Of a stretch of 64,000 bases of DNA, positions 18,201-24,973 are shown piece by piece. Under the pieces are notes generated by a model. The model worked only from the letters and a program-made list of their open reading frames with translations. It had not been told where the DNA came from and did not search any database. How positions within the stretch are numbered: position 1 is the stretch's first letter; the number at the start of each line of letters is the position of its first letter. The translations under genes and the position numbers were made by a program. This stretch comes from JBDHWG01 sp046328525 (GTDB lineage: Bacteria > Chloroflexota > Anaerolineae > Epilineales > JAHCIE01), in the NCBI GenBank assembly GCA_046328525.1, contig JAXLWK010000003.1, forward strand, positions 558,001 through 622,000. The letters are read 5' to 3'.

Positions 18201-18411
18201 CGAGATACCGCCCATCACCGCTGAGTTCGTCGAGACCGACGAGCCGTCGCACCCGTTTGGTGTCAAGGCAGTCGCCGAGATCCCAATGGACGGCGTGGCC
18301 CCGGCCGTGGCGAACGCGATCCGCGACGCCGTCGGCGCCCGCGTGTTCGAGATCCCGGCGACACCCGAGCGTGTGTGGCGAGTGATGCGGGAACAGGCGC
18401 CGCCGTCTTAA
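15250..18411 (+). CDS. xdhD: XdhD-like molybdenum hydroxylase, fused 2Fe-2S and molybdopterin domains
   Basis: 1053 residues. Residues 1-165 hold two [2Fe-2S] clusters: C39, C44, C47, C59 and C106, C109, C141, C143. A Pro/Ala-rich linker of about 70 residues follows, then the two molybdenum domains with GAFRGYGVPQ (F604, R605) and the probable catalytic glutamate E1010 in AVAEIPMD. Fusion of the FeS and Mo parts in one chain is the layout of E. coli XdhD, a marker of the selenium-dependent hydroxylase group. The likely reaction is hydroxylation of a purine or similar N-heterocycle, with electrons passed to the YgfM-like subunit. ATG 15250 overlaps the lipoprotein stop; ATG 15253 is an alternative. 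Confidence 0.82.
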   Translation: MMDVHVTINGAAKTLDVAPGERLLTALRAAGCKGVKHGCETGECGACAVLLDGEPALTCVRLAASAEGANIVTIEAIGEMPEPGWRASKGLDPIQTAFVDTGAIQCGYCTPAMVLVTRRLLATNPRPTEAEARDALSGVLCRCTGYKKPIEAVLRAAAILRGEPVAPIKGGPPPGREEALDSDRRPPQALGPTPRSRSGETETVAPPRPLVALTPSPVAPQAPPPLKVVGKPERKVDAQKLVQGKPAFADDVEMRGMLSAKVLWSPVAHAWIKRIDVTRARALPGVHAVLTYQDLPRVVYSTAGQSDPIPGPLDAFSLDRKVRFVGDRVAFVAAETEAIAEAALELIEVEYEELPAILDSRQAMSPDAPLIHDEPEYVNFAESDPSRNLAAQIHIDIGDVDAGFALADRIFEAEYRVPKVQQVSIEPHIVVTYWDEDDRLVIRTSTQVPFHVRRILAPVLNLPPKRIRVVKPRIGGGFGGKQEVLIEDVAAHLTIATGRPVRFEYTRAEEFASARSRHPMIVRMKTGVLNDGTIVANEMKALSDTGAYGCHALTVTGNTGHKAMALYPSYWLNDGDLAPDGRPQPHVRFHADIVYTNTPPSGAFRGYGVPQGFFPLDSHLEDIARALNLEPLAFRLKNALKPGDEHPFSRAWSEGREPRPETIRTCALEQCAWRGATLVDWAKKAGNAEWRKVKGAPHLRRGIGVALVMQGTAIPYLDMGAASIKLNDDGSFNVLVGATDLGTGSDTVLAQMAAEVLGVGLDDIIMYSSDTDFTPFDKGAYASSTTYISGTATVRAAEKCAEQIRAVAAAMLNERYAQVETPGSMTAEGGRTAAPETPTYEIAGTPYDGPRLVRPADIDLRNCRAYAPDGRSVSLAEVALNSLHHANQHQIMGVASYVSPESPPPFAAQFAEVTVDTETGQVTVDNLVMVVDAGRIINPLTAEGQIEGGQAQALGYGVCEEMPYDEAGRTLVTRLDDYRVFRADEIPPITAEFVETDEPSHPFGVKAVAEIPMDGVAPAVANAIRDAVGARVFEIPATPERVWRVMREQAPPS

Positions 18412-18432
18412 GCGAACAGAGACAATAGCAAA

Positions 18433-18461
18433 GCGAGGGCGGGCCGTTGGCTCGCCCTCGC
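18433..18461 (+). terminator. Hairpin after the XdhD-like gene
   Basis: GCGAGGGCG (18433-18441) pairs with CGCCCTCGC (18453-18461) around an 11-base loop, 22 bases after the stop. No clear T tract follows, so it may be a weak or factor-assisted terminator. Confidence 0.45.
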
Positions 18462-18500
18462 GCTACACAAACTTCGCGTCATGAAAGGAGTATGACACTG

Positions 18501-19103
18501 ATGCTAAACGCGGATGACGCCCTGATGCTCCTCAAGGAAGGCAACCGCCGTTTCGTCGAGCACCGCATGCATCACCCCAACCTGGACGCTGACCGCCGCG
18601 CCGAGGTCGCTTTTCGCCAAAACCCGTTCGCCATTGTCCTGGGCTGCTCCGACTCGCGCGTCCCGGCGGAGCTTGTCTTCGACCGTGGTATCGGGGACTT
18701 GTTCGTCGTTCGGCTCGCGGGCAACGTCGCCGGAAAGATGGGCCTGGCGAGCCTGGAGTTCGCGGTGGAGTACCTGGGCGTCCATCTCATTGTCGTGTTG
18801 GGGCACGAGCGCTGCGGGGCGGTTCAGGCAGCCCTCGACCACATGGACAAGGGGACAGTGTACCCCGGCCAGCTCAAGGAGCTAATCAATACGATTCAAC
18901 CCTCGGTCCAGGGCGCAGAGCGCGGGACACCGGAGCGACGGCTGGCGAGCGCAACCAAGCGCAACGTGGCGCGGGTCGTTGAGGAATTGGGCCAGGTCCC
19001 GCCGGTTCTGGCGCGCTACAGTGGCGATGGGAGATTGAAGATCGTCGGGGCGTACTTCACTCTCGAGACAGGTGAGGTGGAGTTCCTCGACCCTGCGAGT
19101 TAA
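18501..19103 (+). CDS. Beta-class carbonic anhydrase
   Basis: 200 residues, reversible hydration of CO2. Zinc ligands are C49, H102 and C105 (LGCSDSRVP and GHERCGAV), with the D51/R53 dyad of active enzymes intact. ATG 18501 is chosen because AAAGGAG at 18484-18490 gives 10-base spacing; the ATG at 18492 is only 1 base from that site, and the open frame back to 18447 covers a hairpin. It faces a SulP-family transporter across about 150 bases. Carbonic anhydrase next to SulP is a known pairing for bicarbonate uptake, so an inorganic-carbon role is plausible. Confidence 0.9.
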   Translation: MLNADDALMLLKEGNRRFVEHRMHHPNLDADRRAEVAFRQNPFAIVLGCSDSRVPAELVFDRGIGDLFVVRLAGNVAGKMGLASLEFAVEYLGVHLIVVLGHERCGAVQAALDHMDKGTVYPGQLKELINTIQPSVQGAERGTPERRLASATKRNVARVVEELGQVPPVLARYSGDGRLKIVGAYFTLETGEVEFLDPAS

Positions 19104-19129
19104 GCAACAGGTACGGGAAAGCATCCGCG

Positions 19130-19345
19130 ATGATGCAGGAGGGAGGCACGGGCGCTGAGGAGAACAAGGCCGTGTTACGTGGGGGCATTGAGGAGATCTG
19201 GAACGGGCCGAACCCACAGGCGGCCGACGCTGGGCTGAAGGCGGCTGTGCTAGAATTGTTGCCTGGCGCGGTCCTCATGCGGCGTTACCATCAACGTCGT
19301 GTCCATATCCTCTTCTTCCGACGTGATGACCGGTTCGCTCGGTAG
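19130..19345 (+). pseudogene. Possible SnoaL-like cyclase N-terminal remnant
   Basis: The short frame gives ENKAVLRGGIEEIWN followed by 'NPQAADAGL', which resembles the first helix of SnoaL-like/ester cyclase proteins (ENKAxxRxxxEExWN). Homology appears to stop near 19220, and the frame then runs antisense into the SulP gene. It is probably the stump of a truncated gene. Short matches of this kind can be accidental. Confidence 0.35.
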
Positions 19346-20989
19346 CAGTGCTCCAAGGGAGAGGATGGCGCGGTCGGCGCTCCAAAAGACTCGCTCGCTC
19401 CCGATCTCGTCCAGGAATCCGGTACGGCGCAAGAGACCCTCGACCCGCGGCTGCACGGCAGCCAACAACAAGTCTCCTCCACTACCGTGTTGGCGATGCC
19501 ATAGCTCCCTCAGGACTTCGATGCCGGTCGCGTCAATAAGCGGTACACCACGCATGGATAGGATCAAACCGGCATTGCCTCCGTCCGCCGTCTCAACCTC
19601 ATCAAGCATCTTGCGCGCCGCCGCAAAAAAGAGTGGCCCACTCAGGTAGTACACGCTGATGGGCGTCCCCGGGTGGATGAACTCATGTCCGGCCAAGGTC
19701 ATGCGCGCGGTGTCCACCGTTTGCCGCGTGACCTGCAAGTCACTCATCTGGGCGACGAAGATGAGAGTGCTCAGGCCAAAGCCGATAATAATAGCCTGTG
19801 TGAGATCGAGGAAAACGGTGGCGGCCAGCGTGACGACGAAAGCTGCCATGGCGTGCTTGAGGCGCTTGCTGAAGAAGAAGTTGATCGCGTGCCACTCGTT
19901 CATCCGCCACGCTGTGATCATGAGAACGCCGGCCAGTGCGGCTAACGGAACGTGGGCGATTACTGAGGCGAACAGAAGCGCGACCAGCAGCAGAAAGACG
20001 CCATGCAGGATGGGGACGACGCGCGTGACGCCGCCGCTCTTGATGTTGACACTGGTGCGGGCGATGGCGGCTGTAGCAGGGACGCCCCCAAAAAGCGGGA
20101 TCACAACATTGCCGACGCCTTGGGCGATAAGCTCCACGCTGCTGTGCAGGCGGACGCCTGTCATATTGCCGGCAACAGCCCCGGCGAGCAGCGTCTCGAT
20201 GGCGCCGAGCGCGGCAATGGACATGGCCGGCACGACCAGGCTTGGGATGTCTTGCCACAGTATGCCATCGAGGCGAAGCCGGTTCTCCAGCAAGATACTC
20301 CGGGGGATAGCGCCGATGACTGGTACATCCCATCCCAGCACGACCACCAGTAACGTCGCAACAACGATGCCAACAAGCGAACCCGGAATCCGTCGGCCGA
20401 ACCTGATACGCGGCCAGACAATCATGATGCCCATGACAATTAGGGTGGCGGCGACCGCGTACTGGTTCGGCGAGACGCCGTGTTGGGCGTAGTACAACAG
20501 CCGTTGGGCGACGCTGTCGAACGCCGGCGTCTTGATTCCCAGGGCGTTGTCTACCTGCCCTAGGGCGATGATGATGGCGATGCCGCTGGTGAAGCCGCTG
20601 ATGACCGGCGCGGGAATGAGACTGACCACACGTCCTAAGCGAAAAACGCCCAGGATGATGAGCATGACGCCCGCGAGCAAGCCTGCCAACCAGATGGCTG
20701 GCAGCCCTGAGCGAACCGCCAGGGCGATGAGCACGGCGGACATTGCGCCCGTGGGGCCGGAGATTAGGTAGGACGAGCCGCCCAGTACACCCATGATGAG
20801 GCCGGCCAGAATGGCCGTGACCAGGCCGGCAGCGGCGTCAGCGCCGGAGGCGACGCCGAAGGCCAGAGCAAGCGGCAAGGCGACCGCCGTTACGGTAAGC
20901 GCAGCTAGCAGGTCCTTCTGGAAAACGACCGCGCTGTAGTTCCCAAACTCGCGCCTTATAAGCGCCAGCCACTCGGCGAGGATGCTCAT
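19250..20989 (-). CDS. SulP-family anion transporter with STAS domain
   Basis: 579 residues. About residues 25-410 form the multi-helix transporter core with 'SYLISGPTGAMSAVLIAL' and 'APVISGFTSGIAIIIALGQ', both typical of SulP sulfate/bicarbonate carriers. The C-terminal STAS domain spans about 430-555 ('LILSMRGVPLIDATGIEVL'). Family members carry sulfate or bicarbonate, usually with Na+ or H+. The convergent carbonic anhydrase favours bicarbonate (inference). ATG 20989 overlaps the stop of a 45-codon upstream frame by ATGA, implying coupled translation. Confidence 0.88.
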   Translation of the reverse strand: MSILAEWLALIRREFGNYSAVVFQKDLLAALTVTAVALPLALAFGVASGADAAAGLVTAILAGLIMGVLGGSSYLISGPTGAMSAVLIALAVRSGLPAIWLAGLLAGVMLIILGVFRLGRVVSLIPAPVISGFTSGIAIIIALGQVDNALGIKTPAFDSVAQRLLYYAQHGVSPNQYAVAATLIVMGIMIVWPRIRFGRRIPGSLVGIVVATLLVVVLGWDVPVIGAIPRSILLENRLRLDGILWQDIPSLVVPAMSIAALGAIETLLAGAVAGNMTGVRLHSSVELIAQGVGNVVIPLFGGVPATAAIARTSVNIKSGGVTRVVPILHGVFLLLVALLFASVIAHVPLAALAGVLMITAWRMNEWHAINFFFSKRLKHAMAAFVVTLAATVFLDLTQAIIIGFGLSTLIFVAQMSDLQVTRQTVDTARMTLAGHEFIHPGTPISVYYLSGPLFFAAARKMLDEVETADGGNAGLILSMRGVPLIDATGIEVLRELWHRQHGSGGDLLLAAVQPRVEGLLRRTGFLDEIGSERVFWSADRAILSLGALLPSEPVITSEEEDMDTTLMVTPHEDRARQQF

Positions 20990-21123
20990 GAAAGAGTGCG
21001 CTCATCGGAGGTTGAGCGGTGATCGGGGGGTGTGCACTCGAATTCCACCATCTGCCCGTCTGCGATTCGCAGCCGGCGACTATCACCTGGCATGGCAACC
21101 TCGCGCATTTTCGGCTGGCTCAT
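20986..21123 (-). CDS. Possible 45-residue leader protein coupled to the SulP gene
   Basis: An ATG at 21121-21123 opens 45 codons (MSQPKMREVAMPGDSRRLRI.. to TSDERTLS) ending in a TGA that shares ATGA with the SulP start. The protein is small, charged, has no signal peptide or membrane segment and resembles nothing I recognise. No clear ribosome site precedes the ATG; an internal ATG lies at 21091-21093. The overlap geometry is the main support. Confidence 0.35.
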   Translation of the reverse strand: MSQPKMREVAMPGDSRRLRIADGQMVEFECTPPDHRSTSDERTLS

Positions 21124-21347
21124 AGGGGCATTCTATGGGAGGGGATGTCGAATGTCAAGATTCGGGGATTGCTGTGTCCGAGGAGCGAGGGGCGCCAGTC
21201 GAGCTTCTGGGCTACGCGCATAAGCGTGAGCATGGCTGTCAAGCCACAGGTTGCGCCCCGCCGGATGGCCGATGAACACATCGGCCACAATGACTACGAG
21301 GAGCTCCTGGCCCAGCAGCTGGGCCGCGGCCCGTGGGCGGTCATGGC
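21124..21347. other. No confident gene
   Basis: About 220 bases between the small SulP leader frame and the 3' end of the radical SAM gene. Short open frames exist on the + strand (for example from ATG 21232) but none shows a recognisable motif or ribosome site. GCCCAG/CTGGGC near 21311-21325 is a small inverted repeat without a T tract. Confidence 0.5.
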
Positions 21348-22412
21348 TCAGATCGGAACCGACGACCAGGCGGGCACGGCGCTGGCGACGCGTGTCTCAG
21401 CCCACACACCAGGCACGCGCCGACCGCAGCCGGGACAATGTCCGTCGCCCAACACGTCCAGCGCGATCTTGAAGCCCTCGCGGCGAATCAGGAGTGTGTT
21501 GCAGTGGGGGCAGTAGGTATTGTCGTAGCGGTGGCCGGGGACATTGCCGATATAGACAAAATCGAGGCCCGCGTCTTTGCCGAGCCGCCAGGTGCGTTCC
21601 AGGGTTGAAGGAGGTGTGGCGCGCGCCGTAAACTGGTACGCCGGGTAGTAGCTGCTGATGTGCCAGGGAACGTCACGCCCCAGCTCGCGCACGATGCGCG
21701 CGGCGATGCCTGACAACGTCTCTTCGCGGTCATTGACACCCGGAATGACGAGCGTCGTAATCTCGATGTGGATGGCGCGCTCGCGGGCCATGCGGCAAAT
21801 GTTCCAGACCCTTTCGATCGCGGCGCCCTTGCCAAACTTCGCCATGGACGCCGCGTCGCCCTTCATATCCACATTCATGGCGTCCAGGCCGGCGTCGGCG
21901 AGGAGGCGCAACGCCTCCGGCGTCATGTACCCATTCGTGACGAAGGTCTTGTACAGGCCGGCCGACTCGGCCAGCCGAAACACGTCCAACGACCACTCCA
22001 GGGCCAGCGTCGGCTCGTTGTAGGACATGGAGACGCCGTGGCATTGGAGGCGCTGCGCCATGTCAACGAGCTGCGCCGGGGAGACATACTCCGCTTTGGC
22101 CGGCGGCGGCACGCGGGCAATGACCCAGTTCTGGCACCAGGGGCAGGCGAAGTTGCAGGACCAGCTGCCGGCGGTGAGGGTCGAGGAGCCGGGGTGGAAG
22201 TGGTAGAACGGCTTTTTCTCGATGGGGTCTACGCCCAGGGACGACACAGCCCCGTAGACCAGGGTGTAGAGGACGCCGCCGCGATTGACGCGCGTGCGGC
22301 ACCAGCCCTGTCCGCCATCTACCAGCAGACAGCGGCGCTCGCAGACGTCGCAGCGGACCTTGCCGTCAACCTGCTCCTGGAGCAGCGCTGCCTGGGTTGT
22401 GTGTGAAATCAT
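21348..22412 (-). CDS. amrS: AmrS-type radical SAM enzyme (AmmeMemoRadiSam family)
   Basis: 354 residues. The radical SAM cluster cysteines are C86, C90 and C93 (CNFACPWC). An N-terminal cysteine set C21, C24, C28, C38 and a C-terminal zinc-ribbon-like set C300, C303, C325, C328 match the AmrS family, formerly annotated as a pyruvate formate-lyase activase. AmrS usually occurs with AMMECR1 and Memo partners, neither of which is adjacent here; the substrate is unknown. Homology appears to end near residue 335, and the last ~17 residues look like an extension. The start ATG 22412 gives the conserved N-terminal Cys region; no better start is seen. Confidence 0.82.
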   Translation of the reverse strand: MISHTTQAALLQEQVDGKVRCDVCERRCLLVDGGQGWCRTRVNRGGVLYTLVYGAVSSLGVDPIEKKPFYHFHPGSSTLTAGSWSCNFACPWCQNWVIARVPPPAKAEYVSPAQLVDMAQRLQCHGVSMSYNEPTLALEWSLDVFRLAESAGLYKTFVTNGYMTPEALRLLADAGLDAMNVDMKGDAASMAKFGKGAAIERVWNICRMARERAIHIEITTLVIPGVNDREETLSGIAARIVRELGRDVPWHISSYYPAYQFTARATPPSTLERTWRLGKDAGLDFVYIGNVPGHRYDNTYCPHCNTLLIRREGFKIALDVLGDGHCPGCGRRVPGVWAETRVASAVPAWSSVPI

Positions 22413-22509
22413 GTTCTCTCCGCTCGGCTCTAGTGCTTCGTGACACGGCTCAAGTTCTCCAAGTGCTGATCTCGTGCGTTGACGGCGCTAGATGGGACGG
22501 GAAGAACGA

Positions 22510-22603
22510 ACTGTGGCGGCCGTCGGCTGCCGACGAAAACAGGGCCGTCCCGTGTTCCGAGAACAGCCCAGGCTCGCCAACGACAGTGTTGACGGCGAAG
22601 TAA
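22510..22603 (-). pseudogene. Remnant of an MBL-fold hydrolase N-terminus
   Basis: The reverse strand reads YFAVNTVVGEPGLFSEHGTA then ADGR and FF, which matches the opening beta strands of metallo-beta-lactamase-fold proteins of the NTVGEPGLxxEHGxxxxIExDG type. Nothing before or after continues the fold, and the metal motif HxHxDH is absent. It is probably the stub left by a deletion. The match is from memory of the family pattern. Confidence 0.4.
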
Positions 22604-22798
22604 CGGGTCCGGGATGACGACCAGCCGGATCCCGACCCGCGTGGTGTAGCGATGAAAGGTGACGCCGGGCCAGGACTGTTACGCCGCCGTTGCCCCGGCG
22701 AGCGGGTGGGGCAACGCATACCCTACCCTGACGCTCTCAGGACGGCGATTCGCATAATCCGACCGCATACCCATTATATCCTGGATGTCGAGATTTCT

Positions 22799-22836
22799 AG
22801 GTGGAGATTTCGCAACGTCAGGTGGAGAAATGGCAA
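22799..22836. repeat. Pair of 17-base direct repeats, possible insertion-element end
   Basis: AGGTGGAGATTTCGCAA (22799-22815) and AGGTGGAGAAATGGCAA (22820-22836) are spaced by 4 bases in an otherwise AT-richer gene-free stretch. Closely spaced, imperfect direct repeats with GTGGAGATTTCG-type sequence recall the ends of some IS21-family elements. No transposase is nearby. Confidence 0.35.
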
Positions 22837-23005
22837 CTCATGTGCAAGCAGGCATCATACCATCTTGAAAAGGGCGAGAAGTATAGGCCGGGGTCATCTG
22901 CTCCTCGGAGGCGCCTCCCGCGATCATGATCATCGTGGCTGATGGCGGGCGCTGGGCGCTTCTTCTGGCTGCTGGTTGCCCTGAGACTGGAAACTCAAGT
23001 CGCAA

Positions 23006-23045
23006 GGCGAGCCAGACGCGTTTGTGACACGGACGCTGGCTCGCC
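23006..23045 (-). terminator. Hairpin terminator of the alanine-rich protein gene
   Basis: GGCGAGCCAG (23006-23015) pairs perfectly with CTGGCTCGCC (23036-23045), 25 bases beyond the stop of the reverse-strand gene. The tail on that strand starts TTGCGACTTGAG, with no long T run. Confidence 0.5.
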
Positions 23046-23070
23046 CTGTCTGTCTCCTATCTCCAGCGCG

Positions 23071-23913
23071 TCAGGACTCTGCCCGGTCGGACATGGCCTC
23101 GGCTGCGACGTCCAGAATCCGTGCCTCGCCAATTTGTTCCGAACCGGCGGCGACGGCGGCCACGCCGACGACCATGCCGGCCCGCGCCACGTCCGCGGCG
23201 ACAGCGGCCACTTCGACCTTCGCCACGCCCCGCTCGGCCAGTCCAATGGCATCCTCGGCCAGCTCGGCCGACCGCTCGGCGGCGGCATCGGCAACGCCCC
23301 GGCGGACGATGCCCTCGACCATCTCGTCCGCGCCCAACTCGCCGACCTTCTCACCTGTCTCAGCCAGGGCCTGAGACATCGCGCGGCCGGCCGCCGCCCG
23401 GAGAATAACGTCGGCTCCAATGTCGCGCAGCTGCGCGCCCCGCGCGAGCAGGAACTCCGCCAGCACCGGCATGTCAAGTTGCGATACAACCTGGCTCACC
23501 GTGTCAAGCTCGCCGCCGATGCGCGCCAGCTCCAGGCCGCGCTCCAGCGCCTCCTCGCTGATCATGCTCACCACGGCGCTCATGACCTCGATGTCCTCGG
23601 AGTGCGCCAGCATCTCCGCGCCCTGTTCCATGTCGAGAGTTCCCGCCGCCGCGACGACATCGCTGATGGCCGCCAGGCGGTCGGCGACGATGAGTGTGTC
23701 CTCGGCGCGGGTCAGGTCGCTGGCGCCGGACGCCAGGGCCACTGCGCCCACGCGGGCCACGTCGGCCGACGCCTGGAGGGTCGCCACGCCCTCCTCCACC
23801 GTCGCCTCTCCCTGGATGGCGCTCTCAATCGCCATGATCTCTGTCGCTTCGGCGGCCTCTTCCAGGTCGCTCTTGCGGACGGTTACCTCGGTAGACTCGC
23901 GCTTCGCTGCCAT
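23071..23913 (-). CDS. Alanine/glutamate-rich all-helical protein of unknown function
   Basis: 280 residues, with AAGGAG 9 bases upstream of the ATG at 23913 and a hairpin after the stop, so it looks expressed. Composition is extreme: Ala, Glu, Val, Leu, Gly and Asp dominate. I see no Trp, Tyr, Cys or Asn and only one Phe. The sequence reads as consecutive amphipathic helices of about 15-20 residues with recurring 'A..GA..L...G' patterns, from residue 15 to 275, suggesting an alpha-solenoid or long helical bundle. No signal peptide or membrane span is evident. I do not recognise the family; a structural or stress-related scaffold is possible, but no function is assigned. Confidence 0.7.
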   Translation of the reverse strand: MAAKRESTEVTVRKSDLEEAAEATEIMAIESAIQGEATVEEGVATLQASADVARVGAVALASGASDLTRAEDTLIVADRLAAISDVVAAAGTLDMEQGAEMLAHSEDIEVMSAVVSMISEEALERGLELARIGGELDTVSQVVSQLDMPVLAEFLLARGAQLRDIGADVILRAAAGRAMSQALAETGEKVGELGADEMVEGIVRRGVADAAAERSAELAEDAIGLAERGVAKVEVAAVAADVARAGMVVGVAAVAAGSEQIGEARILDVAAEAMSDRAES

Positions 23914-24055
23914 GCTCGTTGTCTCCTTTGTGTGTACGATTATTCTGAGAGGCGTGGGCGACCCTTTAACATCACCCTCGACCGTACCGAAGCATCATCG
24001 GCGACACCGGCGCCGTTCCGGAACTCAAGAGGTCAGCGGCGGTGTCGGCCCTCCA

Positions 24056-24424
24056 TTAGTACTCAACGATCGCTTGCACCCGGCCATTTTCTATCGCCTT
24101 GAGGAGCGCCGCGTGGTCCCGCGTCGTTTGATCCGCGTAGGCCACGGCGAACCTGGCGAGCGCCTGGTCGAAGGCATCGCTCTTGCCCAGGTAGCCGGCG
24201 ATCATCGCGGCATCGCCGCCCTTAGCGTGGGCGCGGGCCAGCGCCCAGCCACAGATCGCCGCGTAGCGCGCCAGCGCCTTCCCCGTCAAATTCGTGAGCG
24301 GGATCGAGAACTTCATGTCGCGGAGCTGGCGCACGTAGAAATGCGCGCCCTCAGGCCCGGTCGTCCAACCCAAGAACATATCGCTCGCCGCCTGCATCAG
24401 GCGCTGACCGATGACGACCCGCTC
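24056..24424 (-). pseudogene. C-terminal fragment of a DUF2252 protein
   Basis: From about 24424 to the stop at 24056 the frame encodes VVIGQRLMQAASDMFLGWTT, YVRQLRDMK, CGWALARAHA and IAGYLGKSD, all conserved in the last quarter of DUF2252 proteins, which normally exceed 400 residues. Only about 120 residues remain. The frame continues upstream to 24649, but that part is an arginine-rich shadow of the adjacent membrane protein gene and shows no homology. No start for the fragment is evident. The join with the next feature looks like a deletion scar. Confidence 0.75.
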
Positions 24425-24774
24425 AGAGCATCGCCGACGGAGATCAGTCCAATGCCGGCGAGAAGCAGCGGGGACGCGACAACGATGCCGGAGCTGACGA
24501 TCGGCCACGATGCCCGCATCGCCTCCCACAACTGGCGGGCATTGAGCGGGTGGCCGAGAGTCAGGCGCTGGCTGATAATCGAGGAGTACGAGTGGGCGAC
24601 CCACACGACAGCTGAGCCTACGACAATGACGCTGGCGGCGCCCCCCCATCCCACAACGGCTGACTCTGACAGGCCAGCGATAGCGACCAGCGCCGTGATC
24701 GTCCCATAGATGAATTCCGTCAGCCTATGGCCGTTAAACTTGCGGCGCTCGCCGGCTTTAGCCTCACTCAGCAT
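24397..24774 (-). pseudogene. Small membrane protein truncated at its C-terminus
   Basis: 125 residues. The N-terminus is charged, then RLTEFIYGTITALVAIAGL, 'VVGSAVVWVAHSYSSIIS' and 'IVVASPLLLAGIGLISVGDA' are three membrane helices of a family of roughly 180-200-residue integral membrane proteins of unknown function. From about residue 117 (base 24426) the sequence turns into 'SGSSSVSA', translated from the start of the DUF2252 fragment in a different frame. It keeps a good ribosome site (GGAGG just upstream of 24774), so a shortened protein could still be made. Confidence 0.6.
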
Positions 24775-24869
24775 GCGTTGCCCTCCTTGTCACGGGTCGG
24801 ATGTGGGCAGAAATGACCCGCGTACTCTGTGGCGCGGGATTATAGCGGTGTTTCAGGGGAGGGTCAAAG

Positions 24870-24915
24870 ACAGCAACACGGCCGACGGCATTCCAGTCGT
24901 CGGCCGTGTTGCTGT
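24870..24915 (-). terminator. Perfect 18-bp hairpin, terminator after the aldo/keto reductase
   Basis: Arms 24870-24887 and 24898-24915 are perfectly complementary (ACAGCAACACGGCCGACG and its complement) around a 10-base loop. It lies 59 bases downstream of the reverse-strand aldo/keto reductase stop. The reverse-strand tail is TCTTTGACC. Because the next reverse gene begins at 24774, this separates two transcripts. Confidence 0.7.
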
Positions 24916-24973
24916 ATACTTCGGGGAGTCCGGGGAGAGCGCGCCGCGAGACCGGCGGATACTTCCGATTGGA

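Larger units (their letters stand above)
22413..23005. other. Gene-poor stretch with remnants
   Basis: Nearly 600 bases without an intact gene. It holds the MBL-fold stub and the 17-base direct repeats listed separately. The lower GC around 22740-22870 contrasts with the flanks. It looks like an eroded insertion or deletion zone. Confidence 0.5.

Noticed and set aside
22942..24709. Two long + strand frames (386 and 429 residues)
   Set aside because: They lie antisense to the alanine-rich protein and the DUF2252 fragment. The - strand frames have a ribosome site, terminator and family motifs.
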